From the NCBI GenBank assembly GCA_002397465.1, contig DHAP01000003.1, positions 1 to 40,105 on the forward strand: DNA of 40,105 nt. The letters are read 5' to 3'. Positions 14,891 to 23,399 of this stretch are shown in pieces. The translations under genes were made by a program, and so were the position numbers. The notes beneath the pieces are model-generated. The model had not been told where the DNA came from. It saw only the letters and a list, made by a program, of their open reading frames with translations, and made no database searches. Source of the stretch: Caryophanales bacterium UBA4951. Lineage in GTDB: Bacteria; Bacillota_I; Bacilli_A; RFN20; CAG-826. Every line of letters starts with the position of its first letter. The first letter of the stretch is position 1.

Positions 14891-15686
14891 CCTCAAACAC
14901 ATCAAAAAAAGATTCCGCTTAGACGAGAATCCCGAGAATGACCGTTTGGCTCTCAAGGACCTTTCTCTCGACATCAATGACGGGGACTTCATCTCCGTGA
15001 TCGGCGGAAACGGCTCTGGAAAAAGCACTCTCCTCAACATCATCGCCGGATCCTTGTTCCCGGATGGAGGCACCATCAGCCTCGATGGTGAAGACATCAC
15101 CAAGATGAAAGAACACAAACGCGCGAAGTTCATCGGCAGGGTCTTTCAGGACCCCCTCCTTGGTTCTATCGGAGACATGACCTTGGAGGAGAATCTCTCC
15201 TTGGCCAATAGACGTGGCAAGTCCCACACCCTCCGTTGGTACATCAAGAAAGACGAAAGAGAGAACTACATCAAGATGCTTGAGCCCCTTGACCTCCATC
15301 TAGAAGGAAGGCTTGAGATGAGGATGAAGAGCTTCTCGGGCGGAGAAAGGCAGTCCATCACCCTTCTTATGGCCTCACTCAATCAGCCAAAGTTGCTTCT
15401 CTTAGATGAACATACAGCCGCGCTGGACCCCAAGACCGCATCCAAGGTCATGGAGTTCACCTCCAGCCTCGTCGAAAAGAACAAAACCCCAACCCTCATG
15501 ATCACTCACAACATGAAAGACGCCATCAAATATGGCAATCGCCTCATCATGATGAAAGAAGGAGAGATCGTCCTCGACGTCAAAGGCGAGGAAAAGAAAA
15601 ACCTGACGATAGACTACCTCTTACACAAGTTCGCTGAAGAGGAAATTTCCTTCGATCCATCAGTAGAACAGTCATCAGGCCAATAG
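14883..15686 (+). CDS. ABC transporter ATP-binding protein, TrpZ type
   Basis: This 267-residue ATPase powers the importer from the cytoplasmic face. Walker A is GGNGSGKST (residues ~41-49), followed by a Q-loop (VFQDPLLG), the signature SFSGGERQSI, Walker B LLLLDEHTAALDP and the H-loop His in LMITHNMKDA. Length is normal. It is the last gene of the operon. No strong terminator is obvious before 15780; only a weak GCCAT/ATGGC stem with a T-rich tail is seen. Confidence 0.93.
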   Translation: MLSLKHIKKRFRLDENPENDRLALKDLSLDINDGDFISVIGGNGSGKSTLLNIIAGSLFPDGGTISLDGEDITKMKEHKRAKFIGRVFQDPLLGSIGDMTLEENLSLANRRGKSHTLRWYIKKDERENYIKMLEPLDLHLEGRLEMRMKSFSGGERQSITLLMASLNQPKLLLLDEHTAALDPKTASKVMEFTSSLVEKNKTPTLMITHNMKDAIKYGNRLIMMKEGEIVLDVKGEEKKNLTIDYLLHKFAEEEISFDPSVEQSSGQ

Positions 15687-15819
15687 GTTTCAATTGCAAA
15701 AAACGCCATTATATTAGCATTGCAACTTTTATGGCATTTAATTTATATTTTCTAAGGTTTTATCGATACTAATCTCACATCCGAAGCTTGTCTTATTCAT
15801 ATAGAAATATTTAGTGTCA

Positions 15820-15866
15820 CAAACAAAAAGTACCCCTACTTCCGGATTGACCAGAGTATGGGGTAC
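15820..15866 (-). terminator. terminator of yebC
   Basis: GTACCCC (15830-15836) pairs with GGGGTAC (15860-15866), extended by TACT/AGTA. The minus strand continues into TTTTTGTTT. It lies 20 bases past the yebC stop. Confidence 0.85.
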
Positions 15867-15885
15867 GTTTGATACAGATGATAGA

Positions 15886-16596
15886 CTAGGCGTTCTCGAC
15901 GTTGTGGTAGACGTTCTGGACGTCTTCGTTTTCGTTGAGCTCTTCGAGGATGTCCTTGAACTTGGCAAGGTCATCATCATCAAGAGTGACGTAGTCATTC
16001 GGGATGAGGGTGGTCTCCGCGCTGTCAAAGTCGGTGTAGCCAAGGCCTTTGATGACATCTTTGGCTTTCTCGAGATCGCTAGGATTGACCTGGGCCTCGA
16101 TTTCGCCGTCTTCATAAGTGACGGAGGTGACATCGACGTCGCCAAGGATCAAATTGTCCTCGACGTCTTGTCTCTTGCTCTCCTCGCCTTTGAAGTCGAT
16201 GACGCCTTCAAGGTTGAAGTTATAAGCGACTGAACCAAGTTTTCCGCCTTTGCGTGTGACGATGGTACGAACTCCAGTAAGGGCACGGTTGACGTTATCC
16301 GACATCGTGTCGACGATAAGGAAGCTTCCGCCAGGGCCAAAGAACTCATAACGGCCTTCGATATAGGCGACGGCGTCTCCGCCTTTGGCCTTCTCGATGG
16401 CTCTTTCAATGACGTCACGCGGGGTGGTCTTGCGATATTTTTCGATGGCGCTTCTTAAGGCAAGGTTGGAGTCGGGGTCTGGGATGCCGCTTTTTGCAGC
16501 AGCATAAATCTCCTTGGAGGCGCGCATATAAACCGCGCTCTTGGCTTTTGCGGTAGCAGCCATGGCCGCCGCTCTGACTTCGAAATGTCTTCCCAT
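15886..16596 (-). CDS. yebC: YebC/TACO1 family protein, YeeN (YebC2) subtype
   Basis: This 236-residue cytosolic protein belongs to a family first described as transcription regulators and more recently as translation factors that relieve ribosome stalling, notably at proline runs. MGRHFEVRAAAMAATAKAKSAVYMRA at the start and IYAAAKSGIPDPDSN are the YeeN/YebC2 form rather than the classical GHSKW start. ERAIEKAKGGD and YEFFGPGG follow, then two further domains ending in an acidic C-terminus. The loop after GGKLG is shorter than in streptococcal YeeN. AAGGAG sits 10 bases before the ATG. Confidence 0.92.
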   Translation of the reverse strand: MGRHFEVRAAAMAATAKAKSAVYMRASKEIYAAAKSGIPDPDSNLALRSAIEKYRKTTPRDVIERAIEKAKGGDAVAYIEGRYEFFGPGGSFLIVDTMSDNVNRALTGVRTIVTRKGGKLGSVAYNFNLEGVIDFKGEESKRQDVEDNLILGDVDVTSVTYEDGEIEAQVNPSDLEKAKDVIKGLGYTDFDSAETTLIPNDYVTLDDDDLAKFKDILEELNENEDVQNVYHNVENA

Positions 16597-16662
16597 AATT
16601 AAATCCAGCTCCTTTTTAGCCGTGGTTATTCTATCACCGACCTCATGGCGGCAGTAGGTTTT

Positions 16663-16676
16663 TTTACTATAGTAAA
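16663..16676. repeat. 14-bp palindrome upstream of yebC
   Basis: TTTACTATAGTAAA is a perfect palindrome between the PHP gene stop and yebC. It has T's on the plus side only, so it is not an obvious minus-strand terminator. It could be an operator. Confidence 0.45.
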
Positions 16677-16688
16677 CGCCAAAATGAC

Positions 16689-17513
16689 TTATTTTACGTA
16701 CTTTGAGTCTATCTTCAGGCGGTCGATGTAGTTGAGATTGTGCTTTTGGACGAAGTCCCTCACCCAGTCAAACGGCGAATCGAGAAGTTCATTAGGATGA
16801 TGGTCATCAACCCCGATGATGCAAGGAAGCTGATACTCGCTCACGATGTCCCAAAAGTTTGGGCAAGGATAGGCGACGTCGATCTCCTCGCCACCACCGT
16901 TCCTTCTGCCCCATCTCGATGGGCCCATATTGACCTCGAGAATCATGTGGTTCTTTTTCGCGGCCTCGATGATACTGACTGAGCATTGATAGGCAAAGGC
17001 GTCCCAATCCCCATACCAGATCATGAAGAGGTCAGGGTGGGCGACGTAAGCGAAGAGGCCGCTCTCCATTCCTTTGATGAGGTCCTCGACATACATGAGG
17101 GTGGCTTTTTTCTTATCGCTGACCTGGCTATAAAAAGTGAATCCGCCTTCGCTGTTCAAGAAACAATGCTGACCCAACAAAAGGTAATCGACCTTGCCGC
17201 TAGAAAGAAGGTCCTCATAGTAATCTTTGAAGGCATCACCATACCATTCAGCCTCGAAAGCACAGTAAATCCTCAGCTGTTTGGCATATTTTTCCTGCAA
17301 AGACCTCACGGATTTGAAGTAGCCATCCGCTAGAGAGTAATCGCCTCTCATACCGTGTTGGCTCTTGCCTGGGAGCATCACGTGGTCGGAGAATCCTAAT
17401 ATCTCGTAATGGCCCTCGATGGCCTTCTTGACGTAATCCTCATCCTCGCCAGTCGCGTGCCCGCACCTCTTCGTGTGTGAGTGATATGTATATCCAAGTG
17501 GCTTATTGTTCAT
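16689..17513 (-). CDS. PHP-domain phosphatase, histidinol-phosphatase-like
   Basis: This 274-residue metal-dependent phosphoesterase is of the HisJ/HisK PHP type. The signature YTYHSHTKRCGHATG supplies the first metal ligands (H-x-H). GFSDHVMLPG, AFEAEW, DYLLLGQHC and AYVAHPDLF give the further His, Glu and Asp ligands, and the last GVDDHHP motif closes the site. No histidine biosynthesis genes are nearby, so the substrate could be another phosphate ester. It overlaps the end of truA by 11 bases, with AGGAGGT in the overlap, and is the last gene of the seven-gene operon. Confidence 0.85.
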   Translation of the reverse strand: MNNKPLGYTYHSHTKRCGHATGEDEDYVKKAIEGHYEILGFSDHVMLPGKSQHGMRGDYSLADGYFKSVRSLQEKYAKQLRIYCAFEAEWYGDAFKDYYEDLLSSGKVDYLLLGQHCFLNSEGGFTFYSQVSDKKKATLMYVEDLIKGMESGLFAYVAHPDLFMIWYGDWDAFAYQCSVSIIEAAKKNHMILEVNMGPSRWGRRNGGGEEIDVAYPCPNFWDIVSEYQLPCIIGVDDHHPNELLDSPFDWVRDFVQKHNLNYIDRLKIDSKYVK

Positions 17514-18243
17514 AAATAACCTCCTCTAGGCAAAGGCCCTCCGCCGGCGCCTTGTATGATATTATCCTTCGTTTTGAATCATCGAGATGGGATTTTATTT
17601 CTTCTAGGCTCATTTTGCCTAAGCCAACCTTAAGGGCCGCGCCCACCATGATCCTCACCATGTAGGTCATGAAGCCATTGCCCCTGAAATAAACCTTGAG
17701 GTGCCCGTCCTTTAATTCATCGAAATGGATGTCCACGATGTCCCGGATGAAGCTGTCCTTATCCTCAGGTTTGGTCGTGAAGTCCTTGAAGTCATGCTTT
17801 CCTTTGAATAGGAGCAAGGCCTCTTTATAAGCCTCAAAATCAAAGTGAGGGTATTCGAGCTGAAACTCCATGAGGGCAAAGGGATCTCTTTCCCCATGGT
17901 GGAGCGAATAGGAATATATCTTGCCGGCGCATGAATGTCTGGCGTCGAAGCTAGATGGCACTTCCTTTAAGGAAAGGATCTTGATGTCGCTGGGGACGAG
18001 GCGGTTGACCGCGTGAAGGAACTCTTTCTCGTCGAGTTTCTTCTCGAAGTCGAAACTGAAAGTCTGGCCTTTCGCGTGGACTCCGGCGTCCGTCCTCCCA
18101 GCCCCATGGATATATACGTTCTCTTTGGACAAATAGCTTAAGGCGTATTCGACTTTGCCTTGGATGGTGGGAAGCTCTTTTTGTCTTTCGAAGCCTTTGT
18201 AACGGGTGCCTAAGTAGGAGAGGGTGCAGAGGTACCTCACCAT
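17503..18243 (-). CDS. truA: tRNA pseudouridine(38-40) synthase
   Basis: TruA converts uridines 38-40 of tRNA to pseudouridine. The 246-residue protein has RYLCTLSYLGTRYKGFERQ at the start, the catalytic GAGRTDAGVHA with its Asp near residue 54, and the conserved GNGFMTYMVRIMVG and GKMSLEEI segments. The ATG at 18243 lies inside the ecfT stop region (ATGGTGA overlap) with GGGGG 7 bases before it. A TTG six codons upstream is possible but less likely. In many Bacillota truA follows ecfT, as here. Confidence 0.95.
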   Translation of the reverse strand: MVRYLCTLSYLGTRYKGFERQKELPTIQGKVEYALSYLSKENVYIHGAGRTDAGVHAKGQTFSFDFEKKLDEKEFLHAVNRLVPSDIKILSLKEVPSSFDARHSCAGKIYSYSLHHGERDPFALMEFQLEYPHFDFEAYKEALLLFKGKHDFKDFTTKPEDKDSFIRDIVDIHFDELKDGHLKVYFRGNGFMTYMVRIMVGAALKVGLGKMSLEEIKSHLDDSKRRIISYKAPAEGLCLEEVIYEQ

Positions 18244-19094
18244 ACGATCATCCCCCACCAAGTGCTGAAAGCGTTGAAGTGTGAAACGGAGACATAGATG
18301 AACAAAGCCGCGACGCCCATGACGAGGATGGCCTCGATCAAATCATAGTAATGGAAATGAAGCTGACGGTATCTCGTCCTCTTGATTTTGGGATCATATC
18401 CACGGCACTCCATCGCGTTGGCGAGCTCGTCGCTTCTGATGAAGGAAGAGACGAACAAAGGAACGATGAGAGAGACAATAGCACGAAGTTTTGATGAGAG
18501 TTTGCCATGCTCAAAGTCAACGCCCCTGCTCGACTGGGCCTTCATGATCCTGTTGACGTCATCGAGGATCGTCGGTATGAAACGTAGAGCCAGCGATATC
18601 GTCATGGCCACGACGTGAGACGGGAAACCAATCCAGCTGAGGGGCTTCATGTACCATTCAAGCGCGTAAGTCAAATCAAGCGGCTTCGTGGTTGCGGTCA
18701 AAATGAGGGACAGCTCGATCATCAGCATCAGCCTCAAAAGGATCTTGCCAGCCTCAAGGAAGCTTTCGTAATAGATTGGGTATGAGCCCAATAAGAAAGC
18801 CACGTGTCCCTCGCTCCTTGGGGTGATGATGTAGATGAGCAAAAGGAATATGACCATGAACCAGAGGCTCTTCAAAGAACCCCATACCTGTCTCATCGAC
18901 ATGTGGGATATCCAAAGTAGAGCGATGACAATGATGCTCGCCACGCCTGCCATGAGATACGTCATCGCGTAGGTGTCGTAGCCGATGAAGACGGCGACCA
19001 TGAGCAAAATCAGGGCGAGGATTTTCGTCCTGGGGTCCATCTTATGGAGGAATGAGTCATATGGCACATAACGGCCCATCGAGAAGCTAGACAT
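18237..19094 (-). CDS. ecfT: ECF transporter transmembrane (T) component
   Basis: This 285-residue CbiQ/EcfT-family membrane protein links vitamin-specific S components to the two ATPases. It starts MGRYVPYDSFLHKMDPRTKIL, typical of EcfT. Five or six hydrophobic helices and the cytoplasmic coupling motif follow (KAQSSRGVDF near residue 188 and AMECRGYD near 230, the A-R-G signatures). It overlaps ecfA2 by 8 bases and truA by 7. Confidence 0.95.
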   Translation of the reverse strand: MSSFSMGRYVPYDSFLHKMDPRTKILALILLMVAVFIGYDTYAMTYLMAGVASIIVIALLWISHMSMRQVWGSLKSLWFMVIFLLLIYIITPRSEGHVAFLLGSYPIYYESFLEAGKILLRLMLMIELSLILTATTKPLDLTYALEWYMKPLSWIGFPSHVVAMTISLALRFIPTILDDVNRIMKAQSSRGVDFEHGKLSSKLRAIVSLIVPLFVSSFIRSDELANAMECRGYDPKIKRTRYRQLHFHYYDLIEAILVMGVAALFIYVSVSHFNAFSTWWGMIVW

Positions 19095-19941
19095 GTTTTG
19101 CCCTCTTGATGGCGGATGCCATATCTTTGACGTTCTTTAGGTTTTTAGGGTCAATTTGCAAACCTTTTCTTTGTAAATCCAAGGCAAATTGGAAAATATG
19201 GGGGTTCTCTAATGAGTAAGCCGAAAGGTCATCGCCGAATAGTTCTTCGGGTTTGCAGTGCTTGACGATTTTGCCGTTTTCCATCACCACCGCCTCATCG
19301 GCGAACTCGGCGACGAGGTTCATGTCGTGGGTCACAAGGATGATGCTGACACCCTCTTGGTGGATGCTTTCGAACAAGGCCATCGTCTCTTCGGCGGCCT
19401 TGGGATCAAGCCCAGCAGTCGGCTCATCGACAATGAGAACCTCAGGCGAAAGCGCCAAGATGCCGGCGATGGCGACCTTGCGTTTCTCCCCTCCTGAAAG
19501 CTCAAAGGGCGAACGGGCGTAGAAGGACTCATCGAGCCCCACTTTCTTCAAAGCCTCGTGGGCGATCTTGAGGGCCTCCTCGTTCTTGCTTCCGAAGTTC
19601 TTGGGTCCGAAGGCGACGTCTTTTTCGACGGTCTCCTCGAAGAGCTGATATTCCGGGAATTGGAAAACCAATCCGACTTTCTTTCGTAATTCAGAGATGT
19701 TCTTGCTCCGGCGTTTCTTGTCGGGTGAGTTGATGAAAGAATCCACTTTGACTTCGCCTTTCGACGGCGTCAGCAAAGCGTTGATCATCTGAATGAGCGT
19801 GGACTTGCCACTGCCAGTCCGGCCGACCAAGGCGATGAACTTTCCTTGCTCGAGGCTGATGTTGATGTCCTTGAGGGCCTCATACTCAAACGGGGACTTC
19901 GGTGAATAGACATAATAGACGTTGGAGAATTCTATCGACAT
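19087..19941 (-). CDS. ecfA2: ECF transporter ATPase A2
   Basis: This 284-residue energy-coupling ATPase has Walker A GRTGSGKST (residues ~40-48), Q-loop VFQFPEYQLFEETVEKDVAFGP, signature PFELSGGEKRKVAIAGILA, Walker B VLIVDEPTAGLDP and H-loop LVTHDMNLV. The R-T-G-S-G form of Walker A and the F-P-E-x-Q-L-F loop mark the A2 subunit. It overlaps both neighbours and pairs with EcfA1. Confidence 0.95.
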   Translation of the reverse strand: MSIEFSNVYYVYSPKSPFEYEALKDINISLEQGKFIALVGRTGSGKSTLIQMINALLTPSKGEVKVDSFINSPDKKRRSKNISELRKKVGLVFQFPEYQLFEETVEKDVAFGPKNFGSKNEEALKIAHEALKKVGLDESFYARSPFELSGGEKRKVAIAGILALSPEVLIVDEPTAGLDPKAAEETMALFESIHQEGVSIILVTHDMNLVAEFADEAVVMENGKIVKHCKPEELFGDDLSAYSLENPHIFQFALDLQRKGLQIDPKNLKNVKDMASAIKRAKHV

Positions 19942-20750
19942 AAGAAATCCTCCAATTCTTTTTCGTTATGGACGCTGGAAGGGATCTTGATCCCCTGGCG
20001 TTCCAATTCGTTTCTTAGGGAGATATAGAAAGGGCAGCCCAAACGGATCTTGTTCAGTTCCTCTTCATGTGAGAAGACCTCGTCGGGGGTTCCTGAAAGC
20101 ATCAGCTTGCCCTCGTTTAAAACCAAGACCTTGTCGGCGTGGTAGGCCTCTTCGACATCATGGGTGATTGAGAGGACGGTCAAGGAAGGATTCTCTTTCC
20201 TGAGCCTGAAGGTCAGATCGAGGATATCTTTCTTGCCGACTGGGTCAAGCATGCTCGTGGCTTCGTCATAGATGATGAGGTTGGGTTTCATGGCAAGGAC
20301 GCCGGCGATGGCGATTCTCTGCTTCTGGCCGCCTGAAAGATTCTCCGGGGCCGAGTCGAGGAAATCATGCATCCCGACTTCTTTGGAGTATTGTTCGATG
20401 ATGGCGTCCATCTCGTTAGAAGGTACTTGGCGGTTCTCAAGCCCGAAGGCGATGTCATCGCGGACGCTGGAACCGACGAATTGGTTGTCGGGGTTCTGGA
20501 AGACGAGACCCATCTTGTTCCTTATGGAGGAGATGTTCTTGGCATCGAGATCGAGCCCGAAGATTTTGACGCTTCCGTCGAATCCGGAGTTCAATCCCGC
20601 CAAAACTTTGGCGAGGGTGCTCTTCCCAGAGCCGTTATGTCCGATCAAAGCCACATAGCTTCCTTCCGTAACGGAAAAAGAGACTCCGCTGAGGGCGGGG
20701 TTCTTTCCATCGTAGGAATAGCTGAGGTTTGTGACTTCGATGATGTTCAT
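19932..20750 (-). CDS. ecfA1: ECF transporter ATPase A1
   Basis: This 272-residue ATPase has Walker A GHNGSGKST (~37-45), Q-loop VFQNPDNQFVGSSVRDDIAFG (the A1 form), signature NLSGGQKQRIAIAGVLA, Walker B LIIYDEATSMLDP and H-loop SITHDVEEA. With EcfA2 and EcfT it forms the shared module for vitamin uptake, including FolT encoded at 24251-25225. It overlaps ecfA2 by 10 bases and the small membrane protein gene by 4. Confidence 0.95.
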   Translation of the reverse strand: MNIIEVTNLSYSYDGKNPALSGVSFSVTEGSYVALIGHNGSGKSTLAKVLAGLNSGFDGSVKIFGLDLDAKNISSIRNKMGLVFQNPDNQFVGSSVRDDIAFGLENRQVPSNEMDAIIEQYSKEVGMHDFLDSAPENLSGGQKQRIAIAGVLAMKPNLIIYDEATSMLDPVGKKDILDLTFRLRKENPSLTVLSITHDVEEAYHADKVLVLNEGKLMLSGTPDEVFSHEEELNKIRLGCPFYISLRNELERQGIKIPSSVHNEKELEDFLCR

Positions 20751-20959
20751 TCTTGGTTAGGTTTGTCCTTGCTTCGTTTATAAATCACGTATTCGTTGGC
20801 GACCTCCGTGATGATGAACGCGGCCACAAGAAGGCCGATTATCAGATAGAAGACCCACATGGGCAAGCTGCCGCTCCCCAAAGAGAGGATGATCACAAGC
20901 CCAAAGATGATATAGGCGAGCAAGATCATGAAGAAACGATATACTGGCCCGTGTTTCAT
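20747..20959 (-). CDS. small two-helix membrane protein in the ecf operon
   Basis: This 70-residue protein has two hydrophobic helices, around residues 8-27 (FFMILLAYIIFGLVIILSLG) and 33-52 (MWVFYLIIGLLVAAFIITEV), followed by a charged tail. I do not recognise a family. It starts right after the dCMP deaminase stop and overlaps ecfA1 by 4 bases, so it is translationally coupled to the transporter genes. It could be an accessory of the ECF complex, but that is inference from position. Confidence 0.7.
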   Translation of the reverse strand: MKHGPVYRFFMILLAYIIFGLVIILSLGSGSLPMWVFYLIIGLLVAAFIITEVANEYVIYKRSKDKPNQE

Positions 20960-21445
20960 TTATTTGACCGTTATCGTAAGTTCCTGCCCGTGGTATGGAC
21001 GGACTTTGACGCCTGCCATCGCCAGAAGCTTCCTTGAGGCCTGGAACTCGATCCCTTCGCTATGAGAGTCGGATAGATAGACGATCTCTTTGATGCCTAC
21101 CTGGATGATGGCCTTCGCGCATTCGTTGCATGGGAACAAAGTGACGTAAAGGGTGCAGCCATTGAGGCGGGAGCCGTCTCTGGTGTTGAGGATGGCGTTG
21201 AACTCGGCGTGGCAGACATAGAGGTATTTGCTCTCAAGCCCTTCCCCATGTCCCCAGGGAATGATGTCATCATCGACGCCGCGTGGCATCCCATTGTAGC
21301 CGATGGAGACGACTTTATGTTCGGTATCGACGATGCAGGCGCCAACCTGAGTCGAGGGGTCTTTGCTTCTTAAGGCCGATAGTTGGGCGATGCCCATGAA
21401 ATAGCTTTCCCAGCTGAGATAGTCCTTACGATGCTCATTTTCCAT
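20960..21445 (-). CDS. comEB: dCMP deaminase family protein
   Basis: This zinc enzyme deaminates dCMP to dUMP on the route to dTMP. Of 161 residues, CHAEFNAILN (His ligand and catalytic Glu) and LFPCNECAKAII (two Cys ligands) form the site; STQVGACIVD and GYNGMPRGVDD are family hallmarks. The preferred ATG has GGAGG 9 bases upstream; an 18-codon upstream extension lacks a ribosome site and overlaps the promoter. It heads the seven-gene operon. The comEB name reflects the family, not evidence for competence. Confidence 0.92.
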   Translation of the reverse strand: MENEHRKDYLSWESYFMGIAQLSALRSKDPSTQVGACIVDTEHKVVSIGYNGMPRGVDDDIIPWGHGEGLESKYLYVCHAEFNAILNTRDGSRLNGCTLYVTLFPCNECAKAIIQVGIKEIVYLSDSHSEGIEFQASRKLLAMAGVKVRPYHGQELTITVK

Positions 21446-21473
21446 AAAGTGTTTCCTCCGACGCCCACTAATC

Positions 21474-21503
21474 ATAATAGGGATGGGGACGTAATTCACT
21501 CAA
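21474..21503 (-). promoter_or_regulatory. promoter of the comEB-ecf-truA-PHP operon
   Basis: On the minus strand TTGAGT (21498-21503), 18 bases and TATTAT (21474-21479) precede the preferred comEB start by 28 bases. Confidence 0.6.
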
Positions 21504-21517
21504 AAAACATCAAAAAA

Positions 21518-21537
21518 AGGAACCCCGAAGGGTTCCT
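21518..21537 (-). terminator. terminator of the GH13 gene
   Basis: AGGAACCC and GGGTTCCT form an 8-bp stem with a four-base loop, followed on the minus strand by TTTTTTT-like tail. It directly follows the GH13 stop at 21540. Confidence 0.93.
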
Positions 21538-21539
21538 GG

Positions 21540-23183
21540 TTACTTGATTTCGGCGATTAGGCACTCATAAGGCCTTAAGAACTTCTTGAAGGTGAAGCCC
21601 GCGCCCTTGTAATTGCTTAATAAGACCTTGCCCCGCATCTGACGTATCACCTTCGGAAGTGATTGTTTCTTCTTCGCGAGGTTGAGAAGGATGAACTTCA
21701 TGTGCCCCTCAAAAGCCCGGTAATAGGCCATGATGCCATTCGAGGTCGCCACCGGCTCGAAGTCGCCATATGAGAGGACGTCATCGTCCCTTCTCATGGC
21801 GATCAAAGCCTTGTAGTACGAGAGAATGGAATCAGGATCCTTGCTCTCGAGTTTGACGTTGATGTTGATATAGTTGGGATTCACTGGGAGCCAGCTCTTC
21901 GCACTCGTCGTGAAACCCGCCATCGCCCCGTCGTCCCACTGCATCGGGGTCCTCGAGTTGTCCCTGTTCATGTTCTGGACGCATTGAAGGATTTTCTTCT
22001 CCGGTATGTGATACTTCTTCATGAGGTTGTAGACCCAATGGTTGACTGGGTCGACGTATTGATCAGGCGTGAACATCTTCATGTTGAGCATGCCGATCTC
22101 TTCGCCTTGGTAGATATATGGGGTCCCGCGTAAGGTGATTAGCAAAGTGGCCAGCATCTTCGCCGACTCTTTGTAATACTTCTCGGCGTCGCCGAATCTC
22201 TCGATTGAGCGTAGCTGGTCGTGGTTCTCGAAATAGTTGGCGTTCCAGTCGATCTCTTTCTGCCATTCGACGAGTATCTTCTTCATCTTGCCCGGCTTGT
22301 ATTTGACCTTGAAGATCGGGACGATGCCTTTATCGACGTTTACGTGTTGGAACTCAAAGACCATATCGAGCTCTTTGTCGGCGAACCTTCTGGCGTTCAC
22401 GAAGTCCACGCCATAGCATTCCCCGACTGACATGCAGTCATAGTTGGCGAAAACATCTTCATTGATATGGCGGAGCATCTGGTGGTTGCCCTCTTTCATC
22501 AGGTAGTGTTCGCTGCCGATGATGTATGGGGTCTTCTTGCCATCCTCCAAACTGTCTTTCCAGATCTGGTTGATCACGTCGCAACGGAAGCCGTATATGC
22601 CCTTGTCGAGCCAAAAACGGAGGATGTTCTCCACTTCGAGGAGAACCTTGGGGTTATGCCAGTCAAGGTCAGGTTGTTTCTTATCGAAGATATGAAGGTA
22701 CCACTCATCGGTCTCCTTCACGTAAGTCCAGGCGCTGCCACCGAAATTAGAGGTCCAGTTATTTGGTGGAAGAGTGTTGTTCTTCTTGCCTTTCCGCCAA
22801 TAGTAATAGCCATGATATGGGCTCTTGGGGTCTTTGCTGGCCCTGAACCACGGGTGCTCGTCGGAGGTGTGGTTGACCACAAGGTCCATGACGATCCTCA
22901 AATCCCTTTTCTTGGCTTCGAGGATGAGCCTATTCATGTCATCCATCGTCCCGATTTCCGGATTGATGGCCTCATAGTCGGCCACGTCATAGCCGAAGTC
23001 GGCGTTTGGTGACTTATAGACCGGTGAGAGCCAAATGATCCCGACCCCCAAATCCTTGAGGTAATCGAGTTTGGAGATGATGCCCCTTAAATCCCCGATG
23101 CCATCGCCATTTGAGTCGCAGAAGCTTCGCGGATAGATCTGATAAACAACGTGATTGCGGAAATACTTTTTATCATTGACCAT
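21540..23183 (-). CDS. GH13 alpha-glucosidase (oligo-1,6-glucosidase type)
   Basis: This 547-residue glycoside hydrolase cleaves alpha-glucosidic bonds at the non-reducing end of small oligosaccharides. The GH13 regions are in order: DLVVNHTSDEHPW, GFRCDVINQI (nucleophile Asp), MSVGECYG (acid/base Glu) and FENHDQLRS (stabilising Asp). The start VVYQIYPRSFCDSNGDGIGDL, with its calcium-type loop, is typical of the oligo-1,6-glucosidase / trehalose-6-phosphate hydrolase subfamilies; I cannot choose between them safely. There is no signal peptide, so it acts in the cytosol on imported sugar. It is single-gene, with a nearly leaderless promoter (TAATAC 7 bases before the ATG). Confidence 0.9.
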   Translation of the reverse strand: MVNDKKYFRNHVVYQIYPRSFCDSNGDGIGDLRGIISKLDYLKDLGVGIIWLSPVYKSPNADFGYDVADYEAINPEIGTMDDMNRLILEAKKRDLRIVMDLVVNHTSDEHPWFRASKDPKSPYHGYYYWRKGKKNNTLPPNNWTSNFGGSAWTYVKETDEWYLHIFDKKQPDLDWHNPKVLLEVENILRFWLDKGIYGFRCDVINQIWKDSLEDGKKTPYIIGSEHYLMKEGNHQMLRHINEDVFANYDCMSVGECYGVDFVNARRFADKELDMVFEFQHVNVDKGIVPIFKVKYKPGKMKKILVEWQKEIDWNANYFENHDQLRSIERFGDAEKYYKESAKMLATLLITLRGTPYIYQGEEIGMLNMKMFTPDQYVDPVNHWVYNLMKKYHIPEKKILQCVQNMNRDNSRTPMQWDDGAMAGFTTSAKSWLPVNPNYININVKLESKDPDSILSYYKALIAMRRDDDVLSYGDFEPVATSNGIMAYYRAFEGHMKFILLNLAKKKQSLPKVIRQMRGKVLLSNYKGAGFTFKKFLRPYECLIAEIK

Positions 23184-23190
23184 ATGCTAA

Positions 23191-23218
23191 GTATTATGGA
23201 TAGATTTCGATAAAACAA
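23191..23218 (-). promoter_or_regulatory. near-leaderless promoter of the GH13 gene
   Basis: TTGTTT (23213-23218), 16 bases and TAATAC (23191-23196) lie 7 bases before the ATG. The -35 box is made from the T-tract of the preceding terminator. Confidence 0.5.
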
Positions 23219-23241
23219 AAAGCCCGAGTTTGACTCGGGCT
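23213..23241 (-). terminator. terminator of the 47-residue protein gene
   Basis: AGCCCGAG (23221-23228) and CTCGGGCT (23234-23241) form a perfect stem. The minus strand then reads TTTTTGTTTT. Confidence 0.92.
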
Positions 23242-23255
23242 CAATTATCGATGTC

Positions 23256-23399
23256 TTAGTTTTTCTCGTTTCTTGGAGAATAGGCGCTTTCGATGGCTTC
23301 TCTCACGTTGTCGTTGTTGGATGAGAGGGCTAATTCCATCTGAGCTTGGTAGTCAGATTCGCTGACCTTCGAAAATGTTTTGCGTTCCTCTGGTTTCAT
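23256..23399 (-). CDS. small hydrophilic protein, 47 residues
   Basis: The frame begins MKPEERKTFSKVSESDYQ and ends SPRNEKN. It is charged and probably helical in the middle (QMELALSSNNDNVREAIESA). AAGGAG sits 9 bases before the ATG, and a strong terminator lies 14 bases after the TAA. Both support a real gene although no family is recognised. A TATAGT/TAGTAT box about 25 bases upstream is a plausible -10. Neighbouring genes point the same way but have their own signals. Confidence 0.75.
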   Translation of the reverse strand: MKPEERKTFSKVSESDYQAQMELALSSNNDNVREAIESAYSPRNEKN

